Shown here in pieces: positions 30,793 through 41,491 of a DNA stretch of 64,000 bases. The stretch's first letter is position 1. Each line of letters opens with the position of its first letter. The position numbers and the translations under genes were made by a program. The notes under the pieces are model-generated. The model had not been told where the DNA came from and searched no databases. It saw nothing but the letters and a program-made list of their open reading frames with translations. The DNA comes from Maniola hyperantus (Eukaryota; Arthropoda; Insecta; Lepidoptera; Nymphalidae): positions 4,819,099-4,883,098 of the forward strand of contig NC_048553.1 of NCBI RefSeq assembly GCF_902806685.2. The letters run 5' to 3'.

Positions 30793-30885
30793 CGGTGCGG
30801 GCGAGCGCGAGTGACATGCGGGTGTGCGTGGCGTCCCCCCGCCTCATATCGCAATTACCATCTCAAACTATCGCGGACTATACAG
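30793..30885. repeat. Family J MITE, right half
   Basis: GGTGCGGGCGAGCGCGAGTG, GCGTCCCCCCGCCTCATAT, then ATTACCATCTCAAACTATCG then CGGACTATA, matching the right half of 48831-48998. It lies immediately next to an I element, so two GC-rich MITEs are fused here. Confidence 0.7.
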
Positions 30886-33037
30886 ACTTACATATACCAT
30901 GGAAATCAATACACTGAAAACAAAACACGAAGTATGTAAGCTTGAGCGTGCAATGGCTTACCACGCGCGGCCAGTGAAGCTACGCCAAATTAAATATTTA
31001 AAAAAAAAACTTAATTCGAGTTGTTATTAGAGGTCTCGCCTCTCGCGCCTCGCCTCTGCCGGTGTGTCTTACGCCTTAGAGTTTATCATTACTTGATAAA
31101 CACGAAAAACAAACAGGTTATTTGACCATGATTTATGCGAATTTAGTAAATAAATAATATTCAAACTTTTTTACAAAAATAAAACTGTAAAAAATTCTTT
31201 AGCAAAATTATTATTGTTTAACTAAAGATAACATAATCTTATACAAACAAAATAGTACAGAATAATGATAATAAATAATTAATTAGTGTTTGCCATCCTT
31301 AAATATTGCAAGCATTTCAGAAATTAATTAGTTAACATGAAAATACCTACTAGATACCTAATTATATTTACGGCACGAAAACAAATCTCAAATTTCTCAC
31401 AGGCTGTCTTCGGATAATTAACAATGTTGAGAGGTTTCCTAAACCCTCCCTCCACTTGAACGTGATTTCTGCAGGTGAAAGGGGCACTTTTTGTGAGGCA
31501 GGAATCCCACAAAAAGTACGGTGAAGCAAAATTGGCTTCGTGTAGAACGTTTTTGATTTATTTATCTAGCATGTTAAGGTGACACAAGAAATGGAACTAC
31601 TGTCTCACTAAACAAAACATTATTATTTAGGTATGTGTTGTTAAAAAACGTGTAAATACACGTTAGCCAGTTAGGCTTTTGATTTTCAGGAAGGTTTTAC
31701 TCATTGTAAAATGCAAAGTGAGGGCTTATTTTAAATCTGGTTAAAAATTAAGAATTTGATAATCTATGAAAACAAAACAATCCTAATAATATTAGGTAAA
31801 ACCTACATCTACATCTTTAAACATTTGTAAGAATAGGCAGCCTTAACTGTCGGCTTTGGTGTGTTTGGTTTATTGTACGTGGTAGGAACCTCTATGTAAC
31901 AGGCATTACAATATGAGTAGCGTAGATACATAAGAAATACAGTCGAAAACAATAATACCAAAATAATTAAGAGTAAAGATTACAGTAGATTAAATTTTCA
32001 GTTTAAAAGTGCTTATTTTTATGTTGATTGTAAAAGTTGTCAACAATTTGGTGTTATAATTATTTTTACAAATCAACATCACGGCAAGTTCTGCCGACGC
32101 GCGACGTTCTAACTAAATACTTACCGTTTATGGCTTTATATTAGTAACGTGTTTCTCTATTTAAAATCCGCTTATTCCGACATCGCTCGCCACGTTGCAA
32201 GGGCAAAAAAATATCATAAAAGCTTCTCTTTATGTCCCTTCTGTGCATTAGAGAGAATTTTAAATGTACACGTAAACGTGTTTTCTCTATCTGACAGTTT
32301 TAGAGGGGAGTTTTGTCTAATCCCAAGGTAAATGTCCGTTGTAAAACTTTTTTTAATCCGGCATAAAACATTGTACCTACTTATAAATAATTGAAAATAT
32401 CACTGCAACTTTTAATAAGTAAGCCTCATTCGATTAACAGTCTTAAAGCGGATTTACTTTCTGCTTAGTGGAAATATATTGTAGTAGATATACCTACTAT
32501 AAAAACACCTTCCACAAACTACATACAGTGTGGAATCTGTTAGTGAACAAAAATAACTGTGAATCATAAAGGGGATAGTAACCGAAATAACGTGAGCAAA
32601 AAACTTTTTTTAAATAGAAACCTATACAAAACAGCTAAATATACATTTACACGTAATATATGGTGATACATCGCTTACGAAACCCATTAAATGGATTACA
32701 TTCTTGGCTCGTCTCGACACTACGACACTACGAAAACAACGTTGCCGCGAGAATAATAGCATTATCGAACATGTCGCATGTGTATGTCGCATACGTATTC
32801 CAATGCCAAAATATTCTTATTAAGAATATTCTACAAGCAATACTCAATGAAGCTTATGGGGATAGCCCTTGAAGATAGGTCAGGTCATGCATAAATTGTA
32901 TGTGGGAATGAGCTTTATACTGTGAAGAGGCCCTTTCAAGAAACACGAAAGAGTCCGCAGGAGGTATCTACCACAGAGTGTACTAAACTTTAAAGTCACC
33001 TATATGAACCGAAATGGTGTAATAAGAATTATTATTT
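30886..33037. other. Unassigned 2.15-kb stretch
   Basis: No repeat family recognised. Mostly AT-rich. The part at 32080-32330 has balanced composition and is a plausible conserved non-coding segment. Open frames at 31324-31512, 32149-32331 and 32660-32872 show no domains. Confidence 0.35.
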
Positions 33038-33250
33038 ACTAGCTTATCCCCGCGATTTCATCCACGTGGACTACACAAACTTCAAACCCCTGTCTTACCC
33101 CCTTAGGGGTTGAATTTTCAAAAATCCTTTCTTAGCGGATGCCTACGTCATATCTGCATGCCAAATTTCAGCCCGATCCGACCAGTAGTTCGAGTCATGC
33201 GCTGATAGATCAGTCAGTCAGTCAGCTTGTCCTTTTATATAATTATAGAT
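33038..33250 (+). repeat. Repeat family C copy
   Basis: ACTAGCTTATCCCCGCGATT, AAACCCCTGTCTTACCCCCT, GCATGCCAAATTTCAGCCCG, (GTCA)3, end TTGTCCTTTTATATAATTAT. Confidence 0.88.
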
Positions 33251-33545
33251 TACATCCATGTAAAATTGTTACATTTTTATGAAATAGAAATATTATGATT
33301 ATTTATTCAAATAAACTTATAATCCCCAAAACATTTTTTTAAGTTAGACGCCTACTCGTAATGGACAAAATATTTCATTCGAACACTTAATTAGTCATTG
33401 AAGCGATATAAATTGCTTATCGGGCATAAAATTAACGATCTCTTCATTTTATTCAAGTGTTTATTGAACACCGCTGGAAACATGAGCGCGTAAATTAATT
33501 AATATAAGTAATTTATTGTCTATAGTATTAACAGATACACTTTTA
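33251..33545. other. Unassigned AT-rich stretch
   Basis: No recognised repeat or coding signal. Confidence 0.3.
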
Positions 33546-33690
33546 AGGTGTTCGTTCCTGAAGGTTGCCAACGTCCGTCCGTCCTCCGCTGTCCGTCCGT
33601 CCGTTTGTTTGTCAGCGGGTTGTATCTCATGAACAATGCACGGGCCTACAATTTACTGACTTATACATGGTATATAGTATTTTTTTGTAA
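33546..33690 (-). repeat. Repeat family L, partial
   Basis: GTTCGTTCCTGAAGGTTGCC, then a (GTCC)n tract CGTCCGTCCGTCCTCCGCTG, then GTCAGCGGGTTGTATCTCAT. This matches the reverse complement of the 3' half of L. Confidence 0.6.
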
Positions 33691-33703
33691 ATTGAATATA
33701 TGA

Positions 33704-33790
33704 AAAGAGCAACCACCGAGTTTCTTAGTGGTTCTTCTCGGGAAAAAGTATATTTTGAACCAGTGCTTGATTCAGTGACGATCCAAAAGC
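33704..33790 (-). repeat. Family H repeat, 3' part
   Basis: AGAGCAACCACCGAGTTTCT then TAGTGGTTCTTCTCGGG is the reverse complement of the H block CCGAGAAGAACC...CAAGAAACT...TGGTGGCCCT at 43935-43975. Confidence 0.7.
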
Positions 33791-34107
33791 TCTTGTAAAA
33801 GTTTCCTATTTCATCCTATATAGCATATTATCCTATGAAATATGTATTTTTGTAATTTTTTACATACAGTCGAAATCAATTTATAACTTGAAAAATAACG
33901 GACTTTCGTACAAACTTTCATCCCTTATTTAACTTACTTAACGGTGAAATTTCTATAAATCCTTTCTTAATTTTAGGTTTAGACTATGCAATTGATAGAT
34001 CAATCAGTCAGCCATTCAGGACAAATCTGGCTCTTAAGAAATCTTTTTATAGGTATAGGTTAATTCATCTATGTTCTAGTTTACACCTACAATACAGGGC
34101 GAAAACC
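33791..34107. other. Unassigned; possible C-like fragment
   Basis: Words such as ACAAACTTTCATCCCTTATT, TTTCTATAAATCCTTTCTTA and GATAGATCAATCAGTCAGCC (33908-34015) match the order of a C body, so a strongly decayed C element is likely. Confidence 0.45.
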
Positions 34108-34177
34108 GGCAAAGTTAGGCATGAAAATAAAACAGAGAATTGTATTTTCTGTTTCATTTTCCATGCCTAACTTTGCC
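34108..34177. repeat. 70-bp hairpin, pre-miRNA-sized
   Basis: Perfect 16-bp outer arms (GGCAAAGTTAGGCATG at 34108-34123; complement at 34162-34177) continue inward as AAAATAAAACAG against CTGTTTCATTTT with one bulge and one mismatch, leaving a loop of about 13 nt. No protein is implied. It could be an RNA hairpin gene or a decayed short MITE. Confidence 0.8.
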
Positions 34178-34503
34178 TCCCTCTCAATTGATAGGCCGTT
34201 CCGCACGTCATATCCCACAAGCCCTGATGAAACGCGACTATACGAAATACGATAAACATTCGAAACGCTAAACAAGGATTCACAAAGGGTTACAGAGTCA
34301 GGCAAAAAGGTCTCAAAAGCAATTACAGTTTGAACCGAAGTTTTAAATGGAAGCGTAAAGGTTGTTCGTATAAAACATGGCGTACAGAAGCCCTTGTTAG
34401 CCTTGATTCATTCTACAACGTGGGTTTGTATTTCATTCATGTATGTGTGTGAACTATTCGTAGCATTCGTGTGAAATAGACATATTCGAGTATGTTGAAA
34501 GAA
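34178..34503. other. Unassigned stretch
   Basis: No recognised repeat. The minus frame at 34087-34305 runs across the hairpin and is treated as chance. Confidence 0.3.
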
Positions 34504-34745
34504 GTGTGCCATACAAAAGGACAGTTATTTTTTGTGCTAATTCGAAGCGGCCCACCGAGCGTACCGGGTACCTATTAAAGTTGACTTTTTGTGTCAAATG
34601 GTATTCGTGTGGACAGAGGTCTATCACTACTATGTAGTTCCGAGTACGCTCACATAACGCTCACTGATGCAGCTATCAGCGCCAAAATGGCGAATATCCA
34701 GTTGCTTCAAAAACAGACCGGCAATCGTAGGTCCAGAAAGGTCAA
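34504..34745 (+). repeat. Family S dispersed repeat
   Basis: About 240 bp homologous to 52494-52703: GTGTGCCATAC, then TTATTTTTTGTGCTAATTCG, GCGGCCCACCGAG, CGCCAAAATGGCGAATATCC, GCAATCGTAGGTCCAGAAAG. A third fragment is at 22041. No coding domain. Class unknown. Confidence 0.65.
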
Positions 34746-37404
34746 TGATTCGCAGTCTATAATAAATCATTGATGTGGGATGAATCATATATAACCAACA
34801 GCTCGCTTACGCTTTTCTGTAATTGTACTACGTGAAAGGTTCGGATTTCATCCTTTGCAAGTAGGTACTATTAATGGAGGTTCATCTGCCCTACACTATT
34901 ATAAAGATTTCCGCTTACTTTTTATAAAAGCCTCTGCCCTAAGTTTGCTTGGAAAAGATATTTAATGCTTATTGCACTCGTTTACTTTAAATTTCTGAGT
35001 ATTTTAGTGTATCTGTTTGTAGTATTCAATGAACTATATGTACATAAGTAGTACTCATTTTAATGTAGGTACTTTTAAAGACAAAAAGAGCAGGTAAAAC
35101 CTACAAAATGGCACATTGACGATGTGGCACACTGACAGAAGTACAAACGGACTGGACGAACTGTTCCTTGTTTTACTACAGAACCCTAATAAAAAGCTTA
35201 CACACACTCAATGTAAGGTCCTGTCGTAATGATGCCGTCTCGCTGGTATCGCCTAGAATTTAATAATAATCGCACATTACAGCCCACACATTGGATTTTA
35301 TATGGACTCCGATAGCACTGATTCAGTATTGCCTATCATGAACCTACCAAAAAGAGTGAAGTAATGACGTGAGATGTTAAGCTACATTACGTCCTGAAAC
35401 TACAGTTTCCAGATAGGGCTGTCAATTTACAAAAAATATGAAATATCTCTTTAGAGGTAGACAAAACGCAATGTCAAGGCACTTGCTTCGATGTTTTTTT
35501 CTAATTTTACTTAGCCATCTAATTACTTCCAAAAGTTTTTTGTTGGTTTTTCTTGGCAGAATGGGCATTTCAAACTAAGTATAGTAAGTAGTTAGTTGTA
35601 AACAGGAAGAGAAGATTCAAAAACAACTTATTAATGTTTACTTATTTGAACAAAAATATTTTATATTCTATTATATTATGTTATGTTACGTGATTCAAAA
35701 CTAGCTATTTGCACAAAAAGTAGTTACCAAACAATAAGATTATATTCATCGATCATCGTGCTCCATATCCAAATTGCTGGATTAATTTGCAAAAAGAACT
35801 CGAAAATCAGGTATAAATTCGCTGACGTTCGTAGTTTCAGGCACGTTGGGAAGTGGGTAACCCTATCACTCGCTCGTAAAACCGAGCGAAGTCTAGCTAA
35901 ATTCGAGGAAAGCTGACTGTGCGAATTCTGCTCCAAGAGGCTACAACACTGAATCGCAAAGGCGATTAAATTTAAAGCCTGCGCAAGCGTTAAGGCTTCT
36001 GAAGTACCATCGTTAAACTATGAACATCATTTTACTCGTATGCAGTACAATGTTTAATTTAGAGCATAGTTAAACTCCTATCACAAACTCACTTAATAAC
36101 TATAAGATTTCTTGTGAATAAACTATGGACACCTATGGAGCCTGACTAGGGTTCCAAACGCGCCCAGGTCTGAGGTAATCATCATTAAATAGAAGTCGCC
36201 TTCTTAACTACAGAAATACGCATCTATTCATAATTCCACACCTATGTCTATTGGTTAAAATATTTTAGTTTTAGCAAGAGCAACATAAGATATTTATTCA
36301 CGCAATAACTTCAATGTGGTTGGTTGGTCCTCAAGTTCTATAAATTTAAACTAAGAGTCATAAAACGGCAAGCTACATATTATTACCCATAAGTAAGATT
36401 AATGTAAACCCTTATTAATTAGAGCGTCTCCTAATTAGTTTCGGCAAAGGCAAGTACAGAATTCAGATTAATGAGAAGTTGTTTGAATGAGATCACCTGA
36501 CCTGAACTAGCCGACAACTAATCATTGGAAAGTTTCGTGTTCATTACGACTTCAGATGCACAAGTTCTGAAACTCTTTCTGCTTCCTGTTGACCTCTCTG
36601 GCAGAACGACGTGATACAATGTCGGGTTCAATACATTTTGGTCATTAGACTTGTTTAGCTCATTTTAGTAATCACTTAGGTATAAGTAGCAAGACTATAG
36701 TATTAACTAGAATTGTATCTATCATTTTTGTACTTATAGTTACCTAAAATAAAATCTGTACCTATATGAGACTTAGTAAATAAGTTTTTTTTTATTAATA
36801 GACTAGGGCTTGACTGCAAAACGCGCTTGCCTAGAAGACTAATAAAGGTTTTGGTAAAAGTTTATTTCCATAAAAGATTTTTTTAAGAATTCATTTTGAG
36901 TTTATGGAGAGCATAAGTTTGGTTAGGTATATACTTACCTATCTATTAATTCACGTAAACTTTACGAAAGTCACAAGTTTCAAAGTGGGATATAGAAGCT
37001 TCCAAGCAGCCCTTATTAATTTAATTAACGTTTCGAAAGTAGTTCCACGTGGAAGCAAGTTCAGACTAGTGTAAAGTTGGACTGAAACTGTGGAACAACT
37101 GCCATCTGACCGGAAACATCTGAACTAACTAGTCGCCAAGTAATCCACAACTCCATTTTCATTATGAAATTTGCTAAAAAGTCCGTGTTACATCGTACCT
37201 ACCCACTGTGGAAAGTGAAACCTTCGAAAACCACAGTTAGCAGTTCCTTGTTGCGAAACTTTTTAACTAAGTATAATATTATTTATACAGTGATGATAGC
37301 CTAGTGATAAAGATTTCGTGTTCCTATTCAGGGGATAGATCCCAGTCGCACGCAGCTCTAATTTTTGGTGTTAGGTATGTGTATTTTAAGCAACCTATAC
37401 ATAG
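34746..37404. other. Unassigned 2.66-kb stretch
   Basis: The longest part without a confident repeat. It is AT-rich with a GC-richer patch at 35815-35990. Two opposing frames overlap at 35683-35936 with no domain. A weak family G word (GACTAGGGCTTGACTGCAAA then ACGCGCTTGCC) lies at 36802-36832, and a possible SINE head (GTGATGATAGCCTAGTGATA, GGGGATAGATCCCAGTCG) at 37290-37352. Confidence 0.4.
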
Positions 37405-37486
37405 AATCTATATGGAATAGCTAACTGACTGATCTATCAACGCACAACTCAAACTACTGGATGGATCGGGCTGAAATTTGGCATAC

Positions 37487-37646
37487 AAATTTTTTACGAG
37501 ACATTTCACCGCGATTAATAGCCTCATCTGGTGACAGAAGGGCTGGCTCATTTTTTGCGCAACGGATCAGCCTGGCTGTCCAGCGCGGAAATTCAGCCAG
37601 TATTCTTGGCACCATTCCACGCGGTCATGATTTATATAGTAATTAG
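37487..37646 (+). pseudogene. Retroelement protein C-terminus (GDRRAGSFFAQR type)
   Basis: About 52 codons remain intact to the stop, reading RLIASSGDRRAGSFFAQRIS then LAVQRGNSASILGTIPRGHD. The AGSF..QR.S.AVQRGN.ASI.GT pattern looks strongly protein-like and I associate it with C-termini of animal retroelement polyproteins, but I cannot name the family. The first two codons of the frame lie in host sequence. Too short to function. Confidence 0.55.
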
Positions 37647-37669
37647 ATAAGGCTAGCTTTAAGTTTTAT
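37487..37669 (+). mobile_element. 5'-truncated LINE-like insertion with 5-bp TSD
   Basis: 183 bp flanked by CATAC at 37482-37486 and 37670-37674. It carries an open frame to TAG at 37644-37646, followed by a UTR of only about 23 bp, AAGGCTAGCTTTAAGTTTTA. The insertion is oriented opposite to the host C element. Confidence 0.75.
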
Positions 37670-37807
37670 CATACAGATAGCTATTATGACGTAGACATCC
37701 GCTAAGAAAGGATTTTTGAAAATTCAACCGTGAAAAAGTAGATAAAATAGGGGTTTGAAATTTGTGTAGTCCACGCGGACGAAGTCGCGAGTAGGTATAA
37801 TCTAGTA

Positions 37808-37965
37808 GTATTATAAAGAGAAAAAACTTGTTTGTTTATTTGTAATAGGTAAACTCTGAAAGTCATACTGAACTGAACCGATTTCAATAATTCTTTCACC
37901 ATTAGAAAACTACTTTCTCCATAAGTAACAAGTTTATTTGCTACACCATCGTATGTCACGCGGTT
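37808..37965 (-). repeat. Repeat family B, diverged copy
   Basis: TTATAAAGAGAAAAAACTTG, CTGAACCGATTTCAATAATT, CTTTCACCATTAGAAAACTA then CTTTCTCCATAAGTAACAAG match the reverse complement of B, but the head is altered. Confidence 0.5.
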
Positions 37966-39208
37966 TATGATGCCAGTATTTTGGTGAATTTATAGTGACA
38001 GCTTTTAAGTTTCTCTAAATCGCTTTGCGTTGATTTGTATTCCGATTTCATGGTATCGACACTGTCATAGAACAAAGTCACTTCTACGAAATGTTAGTTT
38101 TACAGGAGAGCAGTTTAAAGTTTTGAACTCGGATTTTTCTGCATATTTCATTTCCTAGTTACTTTAATGAATAATAACTTACAAATAGCCTTTGTCATCA
38201 TATTAGGGCTTGTTTATAGACAATTACCAGTAAATTATATCTATTTTTTAAATAAATAGTCCATTTATGTTGATATCCGACGTTGTTCTGCGATAGATAG
38301 GACGCTTCGTGTTACAATACGATGTTTTTCTACGGAAAATGCGTTCACTTATGTAAACATGCCACATTTTTCTACGGAATAACATAAGAAGATGATGTTG
38401 TATGTTAAATTTTGATACACCCCTTTGATAAAAAAAACTGGCACCTTTTCAAAAAAGTTGTACTATTATTTTAATATTAGCAATTGTTTTATTTATCTCT
38501 GGCTAGAATAGTGTTTTTATGAATGGAGGATAGGTTTTATTTCATTATTTTAACACATGGTTAGCTCAAAATAAAAATAAAATGTAAATTTCCTAGCATT
38601 TAATACTGGAATAAAAAACCAAAACCAACTTTTATAACCTGTTTTATATATTATTATAATTAAAGGTTTAAAATATATATATAAATCTATAAAAGATACC
38701 GCTATGGGTTCATAAAACAAATCAGAATCACAAAAAATGAGATTATTTAAAACGTTATTACTAATTAAATATCATGGTAATAAAAATGAAATGAACATTA
38801 TGTTAAAATGTTAATAATAATTCATCAATCATAAATGGGACAGGCCAAGAATACTAATTATGATCAAAATTTTAAAAACCTTAACCATATTTTGTTACCT
38901 GTCCATCTAAGTTAGGAACCACTATCTACATGTTAGGAATCGGTTAAGTGAACAGTCTTATAAAAAATATTATACGGTCAGTAATCAAATTTACTTAATA
39001 TTTAAAAAATGTATCTATTATTACTATAAAAAACAATACGAGACTATAAAAGTTATTCATCTGAGCTGTCTTGACAATCAATTAGTTCAAGAACATTGTT
39101 TGACATACAGCAACATACTAGAATCAGACGTAGGAGGTCGAGGAGGTGCAGTAAATAGTATATGTAGGTGAATTTACACAAATTTGATTGGTCTTTATTG
39201 AGACATCA

Positions 39209-39781
39209 TTAATTCTTTACCAGCTTACGGGTAAATACAACAAACCCCCCAATGTTTTTCTCGACTAGACTCCAAAATCTTGTAAAACAGTCTAATCTTT
39301 TTTCATAAGTAATTCTATCCACACATTTGTAACATTTGCAAGGTGCACCCATGACTTTTTCAGCGACAACCTGCCCCTTTTTGAAATTAGTATAACTTTT
39401 TCTTAACCTCCGACTAGGATTTCTTAGATTTCTTACGTTCTTTTCGCCCCGGAGACGGAGCACAGGTAGTATATAATCCAGACAAAGATCTACAAGTATT
39501 GCTTACAGTATTAGGAGAAGACGATATTGCATCGAGCTAGTGATCGTGATCTGCACAAAACAAGTGATTACAGCTGCTGTTACTATTAGTTAGTGAAGGC
39601 ATAAGGGTTGGAATAGTTATTGGAGATTCAGGTGTGGCCACAACAGTGTTTCCAAAATCTTTGACAACGATCGACGGGTAGAGAATTTTCAAAACTGGTG
39701 TTAGCATCAGCTGTATTCCACGGGGTTGACATGAATGGGGTTCAAATTTACAGTGTTATCTTCCAAAACTTCTTGCCACAC
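39209..39781 (-). pseudogene. Broken transposon protein (Cys-rich N-terminal region)
   Basis: Minus strand in three or more reading-frame pieces: 39781-39707 (VWQEVLEDNTVNLNPIHV), 39707-39414 (98 codons with one in-frame TAG at 39537-39539; IVVKDFGNTVVATPESP then a basic GRKERKKSKKS end), and about 39415-39209 (RRLRKSYTNFKKGQVVAEK then APCKCYKCVDRI and DCFTRFWSLVEKN). The order basic run - K.Y....G..V - PCKC..KC - F..FW.L resembles the N-terminal region of a protein family repeated in insect genomes, which I associate with DNA transposons. Frameshifts and a stop show it is dead. No DDE region was identified. Confidence 0.55.
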
Positions 39782-39788
39782 ATCCCTT

Positions 39789-39905
39789 TTTATTTATTTA
39801 TTATAAGCGCACGCTTGACCACGATCACACCTGATGGGAAGTGATGATGTGGCCTAAGATGGGACGCGTTTGCCTAGAAGGTGCCTATTCACTCTTGTTT
39901 TAAAT
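39789..39905 (+). repeat. Family G-like fragment inside the DNA transposon
   Basis: TTATAAGCGCACGCTTGACC then ACACCTGATGGGAAGTGATG and CCTAAGATGGGACGCGTTTG follow the G motif order (CTTGACTGCAATCTCACCTGGTGGTAAGTGATG...). It sits next to the 5' edge of the broken ORF, so it is a later insertion. Confidence 0.6.
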
Positions 39906-40802
39906 CCTCCTTCCTATGTGTTCCTATGTGTTTGTATTATAATCCTTCAGTTAAATGCGAGGTTTTTCGCATCTGGTAGTAGAAATGATTTAGATCCATC
40001 TACTTTAGAATCTACAATATCATAACAAATTTAGTGGTAGATTATAAAACTGAGTCATAAAAATATAAAAACAACAAATTTAAAAAAAAATATCAATTAA
40101 AAAGGGTGTTATTAACATTTCAAAATTCCGAACAAAAGCGTATGTGAAAATATGTCCAAGAATACAGTCAGTTCAAAATACACGACAAAAAAAATTTGTC
40201 ACCGTTCCGAAGTACAATGTCATATATGCTCAACCGATCTAAATAAATTAATTAAATTTCGAACAAAAACAACGCTACGATAACATACGACACAAAAAAT
40301 ATACAAAAATAAAAAGCTTGAAAACTTCCAGGTATAAAGCATAGTATGTAGTAATCGTCATAATAAAGTTTTAAAATGCGTAAATTTGATTTTTTTGAAT
40401 TCTGTAGAAAAATGTCGTTTCACATTATACGACGTAGTTTTTTATTATTTCGATGTTAAATCCTTATTATGTCAAAATTAGCTTAACAATACAAGAATTA
40501 GCTATTTCTAAAAAACCTTTGTAACGCGATTGTTTTCCATCTAACAACATCGCAACTGACGATCCGCCGGCGCAAGCGTGATTTGACAAGCAAGCGATAA
40601 CGGCGCTTCTTTACAAGTAATCTTTTTCTTCGGAATGATATTCAAATACTGCTTTGTTCTATTGAATATTTCCAAAACTACTGAGTATTTTTTTCTAATT
40701 TTTTCCTGTGTGAAAGGAAATTGTTTATAAAAGCGATTCGTGTCAAAATCACGATTTCGTCATATTGTCATATCTGACAATGTTCTACGACAGTGTCGGT
40801 AT

Positions 40803-41052
40803 TTTCGTTTTCGCGGAAATACTTTTAAATACCAGCAGAGCTGAGCAATTTTGTATTCACGTATAATAATACTTAGGAAAAATAATTGGTGATGCCCTAT
40901 ATTATGATGAAAGATAGCTAGGTTTTTCGTTCTCCAATAGATACTTGTACTTCAACTAACTGAAGCAGGCCCCTACAATAGACTTAAATCTTATAGGTTG
41001 GAAGTAATAATATTCTTATGTATCTATTTAGAAATTACCTGCTATTATTACC
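40803..41052. other. Unassigned AT-rich spacer
   Basis: Flank of the DNA transposon up to the next D element; nothing recognised. Confidence 0.3.
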
Positions 41053-41491
41053 TTTTTAGGGTTCCGTACCTCAAAAGGAAAAACGGAACCCTTATAGGAT
41101 CACTTTGTTGCCTGTCTGTTTATCTGTCTGTCTGTCTGTCTGTCTGTCAAGAAACCTACAGGGTACTTCCCGTTGACATAGAATCATGAAATTTGGCAGG
41201 TAGGTAGATCTTATAGCTGACATTTGGAGAAAAATCTGATAACCGTGAATTTAGGGTTAGATCACACAAAAAAAATTAAATTGTGGTCATAAACTAATAA
41301 TTAGTATTTTCAACTTTCGAAGTGAGTGACTATATCAAGTGGGGTATCATATGAAAGGTCTTCACCTGTACATTCTAAAACAGATTTTTATTTATTTTTA
41401 TGCATCATAGTTTTTGAATTATCGTGCAAAATGTCGAAAAAATACGACTGTAGTACGGAACCCTCATTGCGCGAGCCTGACTCGCACTTGT
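41053..41491 (-). repeat. Repeat family D, full length
   Basis: TTTTTAGGGTTCCGTACCTC, (GTCT)n at 41113-41148, ATCATGAAATTTGGCAGGTA, AGTGAGTGACTATATCAAGT, CGTGCAAAATGTCGAAAAAA, right edge GCGAGCCTGACTCGCACTTG. Closest to the copy at 24230. The frame at 40998-41189 is an artefact of the tetranucleotide run. Confidence 0.92.

Larger units (their letters stand above)
37405..37807 (-). repeat. Repeat family C interrupted by a LINE fragment
   Basis: Left part 37405-37486 (CTGACTGATCTATCAACGCA, GGGCTGAAATTTGGCATAC), right part 37670-37807 (CATACAGATAGCTATTATGA to GACGAAGTCGCGAGTAGG). Removing 37487-37669 and one copy of CATAC restores a continuous C body. Confidence 0.88.
38057..40798 (-). mobile_element. 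Decayed 2.74-kb DNA transposon with TIRs and GTAT TSD
   Basis: The left end CGACACTGTCATAGAACAAA (to GTCA, 38057-38080) and the reverse complement of the right end, CGACACTGTCGTAGAACATT (to GTCA, 40775-40798), agree at 21 of 24 positions. GTAT lies immediately outside both ends (38053-38056 and 40799-40802). The interior is AT-rich, carries a broken ORF on the minus strand (39209-39781) and a later G-type insertion at 39789. Subterminal GTAGAAAAATGT motifs appear near both ends (about 38365 and 40404). A 4-bp TSD and the encoded motifs would fit a Sola-like element, but that is inference from memory. Confidence 0.7.

Noticed and set aside
38273..40790. Alternative element boundary using the CGACGTTGTTCTGCG block at 38279
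   Set aside because: It is a direct, not inverted, match to the right end (13 of 18), whereas 38057-38080 gives an inverted match with a flanking duplication.
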